A stretch of DNA of 64,000 nt from positions 62,001 to 126,000 of the forward strand of contig NZ_VYGV01000026.1 in assembly GCF_013387465.1 (NCBI RefSeq). The letters are read 5' to 3'. Made by a program: the position numbers and the translations under genes. The first letter of the stretch is position 1. The number at the start of each line of letters is the position of its first letter. Below the pieces are notes generated by a model. It saw nothing but the letters and a program-made list of their open reading frames with translations. It was not told the DNA's origin and ran no database searches. Source of the stretch: Hydrogenophaga aromaticivorans (GTDB taxonomy: Bacteria > Pseudomonadota > Gammaproteobacteria > Burkholderiales > Burkholderiaceae_C). Shown in pieces: positions 63,170-64,000 of the stretch.

Positions 63170-64000
63170 ATGAACACATCTGCTCCGTCCGCACCGCGCG
63201 GTATCCGCATGCACCCGGCCGACAACGTGGCCATCGTGGTCAACGACGGCGGCCTCAAACCCGGCGCCGCGCTGGCCGGCGGGCCGGAGCTGGTGGAGGC
63301 TGTTCCCCAGGGTCACAAGGTGGCGCTGGTGGACCTGCCCGCGGGCAGCGCCGTGCGGCGCTACAACGTGGTCATCGGCCACACGGCGGTAGACATTCCG
63401 GCAGGCGGCTGGGTCAACGAGCAGCGGCTGGTGATGCCAGCGGCGCGTTCGCTCGAAGGTCTGCCGGCGTCCAATCCGCCCGCCCAGTTGCCACCGCTGG
63501 CCGGCCACACCTTCCAGGGCTACCGCAACACCGACGGCAGCGTGGGCACGCGCAACCTGCTGGCCATCACCACCACCGTGCAGTGCGTGGCCGGCGTGCT
63601 CGACTTCGCGGTCGAACGCATCCGAACCGAGTTGCTGCCGCTGTACCCGAACGTGGACGGCGTGGTCGGTCTGGAACACACCTACGGCTGCGGCGTGGCG
63701 ATCGACGCGCCCGACGCGATCATCCCCATCCGCACGCTGCGCAACATCTCGTCCAACCCCAACTTCGGTGGCGAGGTCATGGTGCTCAGCCTGGGCTGCG
63801 AGAAGCTGCAGCCTGAGCGCCTGCTGCCGCCGGGATCGATTCCGATCAGCGATCAACGAGACAGCGCACTCGATGTGGTCACGCTGCAGGACGACGCCCA
63901 CGTCGGCTTCATGTCCATGATCGATTCCATCTTGAGGCAGGCGCGCGTGCACCTGGAGCGCCTGAACCGGCGCCAGCGCACCACCTGCCCGGCGTCGGAC
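63170..64000 (+). CDS. garD: Galactarate dehydratase, N-terminal part
   Basis: The frame opens at ATG 63170 and runs off the window after 277 residues with no stop. The N-terminal SAF domain (GIRMHPADNVAIVVNDGG, AVRRYNVVIGHTAVDIPAGGWV) is followed by the UxaA catalytic domain (GYRNTDGSVGTRNLLAITTTVQC, LEHTYGCGVAIDAPDA). GarD dehydrates galactarate to 5-keto-4-deoxyglucarate, merging with the glucarate branch. The closely related altronate dehydratase is possible, but the length and setting favour GarD. Confidence 0.88.
   Translation, partial: MNTSAPSAPRGIRMHPADNVAIVVNDGGLKPGAALAGGPELVEAVPQGHKVALVDLPAGSAVRRYNVVIGHTAVDIPAGGWVNEQRLVMPAARSLEGLPASNPPAQLPPLAGHTFQGYRNTDGSVGTRNLLAITTTVQCVAGVLDFAVERIRTELLPLYPNVDGVVGLEHTYGCGVAIDAPDAIIPIRTLRNISSNPNFGGEVMVLSLGCEKLQPERLLPPGSIPISDQRDSALDVVTLQDDAHVGFMSMIDSILRQARVHLERLNRRQRTTCPASD

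Overview
The window is about 68% G+C, densely coded and arranged in short, often translationally coupled operons. Its gene content (several solitary Bug/TctC-type solute receptors, a hexuronate/aldarate pathway, a DctPQM TRAP transporter, a chrA-type gene and dispersed GC-rich intergenic repeats) suggests a chromosomal segment of a betaproteobacterium, most likely a Comamonadaceae such as Hydrogenophaga or Variovorax. The assignment is inferred from gene content and style only. No rRNA, tRNA, CRISPR array, phage module or intact insertion sequence was seen.

Layout. 1-2.6 kb: end of a pspA-like gene, an AAA ATPase and a TerB-like protein. 2.6-5.1 kb: an EnvZ/OmpR-type two-component system divergent from a small secreted repeat protein. 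5.1-8.7 kb: a CtpF-like P-type cation ATPase and a YiiX-type cysteine hydrolase. 8.7-16 kb: a membrane-anchored flavin disulfide reductase with a DUF547 partner, two secreted proteins of unknown function, a SelD-type flavoprotein and a chrA gene interrupted by one in-frame TGA. 16-20.5 kb: a patchwork with lower G+C stretches (HEPN-like orphan, VOC protein, VioB-type ferritin-like protein). 20.5-23.7 kb: CoA-transferase/Bug receptor operon with a divergent LysR regulator. 23.7-26.9 kb: a probable sulfur-responsive operon (ArsR-rhodanese fusion, membrane hydroxylase, periplasmic rhodanese, metallo-hydrolase). 27-29.5 kb: dehalogenase, methyltransferase, LysE exporter and signal peptidase genes.

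29.7-43.1 kb is the most interesting part, a selenium/sulfur imidazole-thiol super-locus. On the minus strand lie senB (selenosugar synthase), an acyl-CoA-dehydrogenase-like flavoprotein, a PhnD-like protein without signal peptide, a TusA-like/diiron fusion, and selD (selenophosphate synthetase). Divergent from senB is senA (selenoneine synthase, an EgtB paralogue), which converges on egtD (histidine trimethylase). Then come an ABC transporter of the putative selenate type (receptor, ATPase, two permeases), a SAM methyltransferase and egtB. The inferred flow is: selenium oxyanion uptake, reduction by unseen enzymes, SelD makes selenophosphate, SenB makes a selenosugar, EgtD makes hercynine, and SenA joins them toward selenoneine; EgtB would make the sulfur analogue ergothioneine. 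The three genes between senB and selD have no assigned role in known selenoneine biosynthesis and are the best candidates for something new.

43-51 kb: small proteins, a duplicated and broken patatin fragment beside the intact gene, an ATP-grasp protein, an aldose dehydrogenase, NnrU, a bacterioferritin-like protein, a BON lipoprotein and an SDR enzyme. 51-64 kb: hexuronate oxidation. A FadR-type regulator separates a minus-strand operon (glucarate dehydratase, tartronate-semialdehyde reductase, HpcH/HpaI aldolase, uronate dehydrogenase, DMT transporter) from a plus-strand set (TRAP transporter, beta-propeller lactonase, two Bug receptors, galactarate dehydratase running off the end). Together they would convert galacturonate/glucuronate through aldarates to pyruvate and glycerate.
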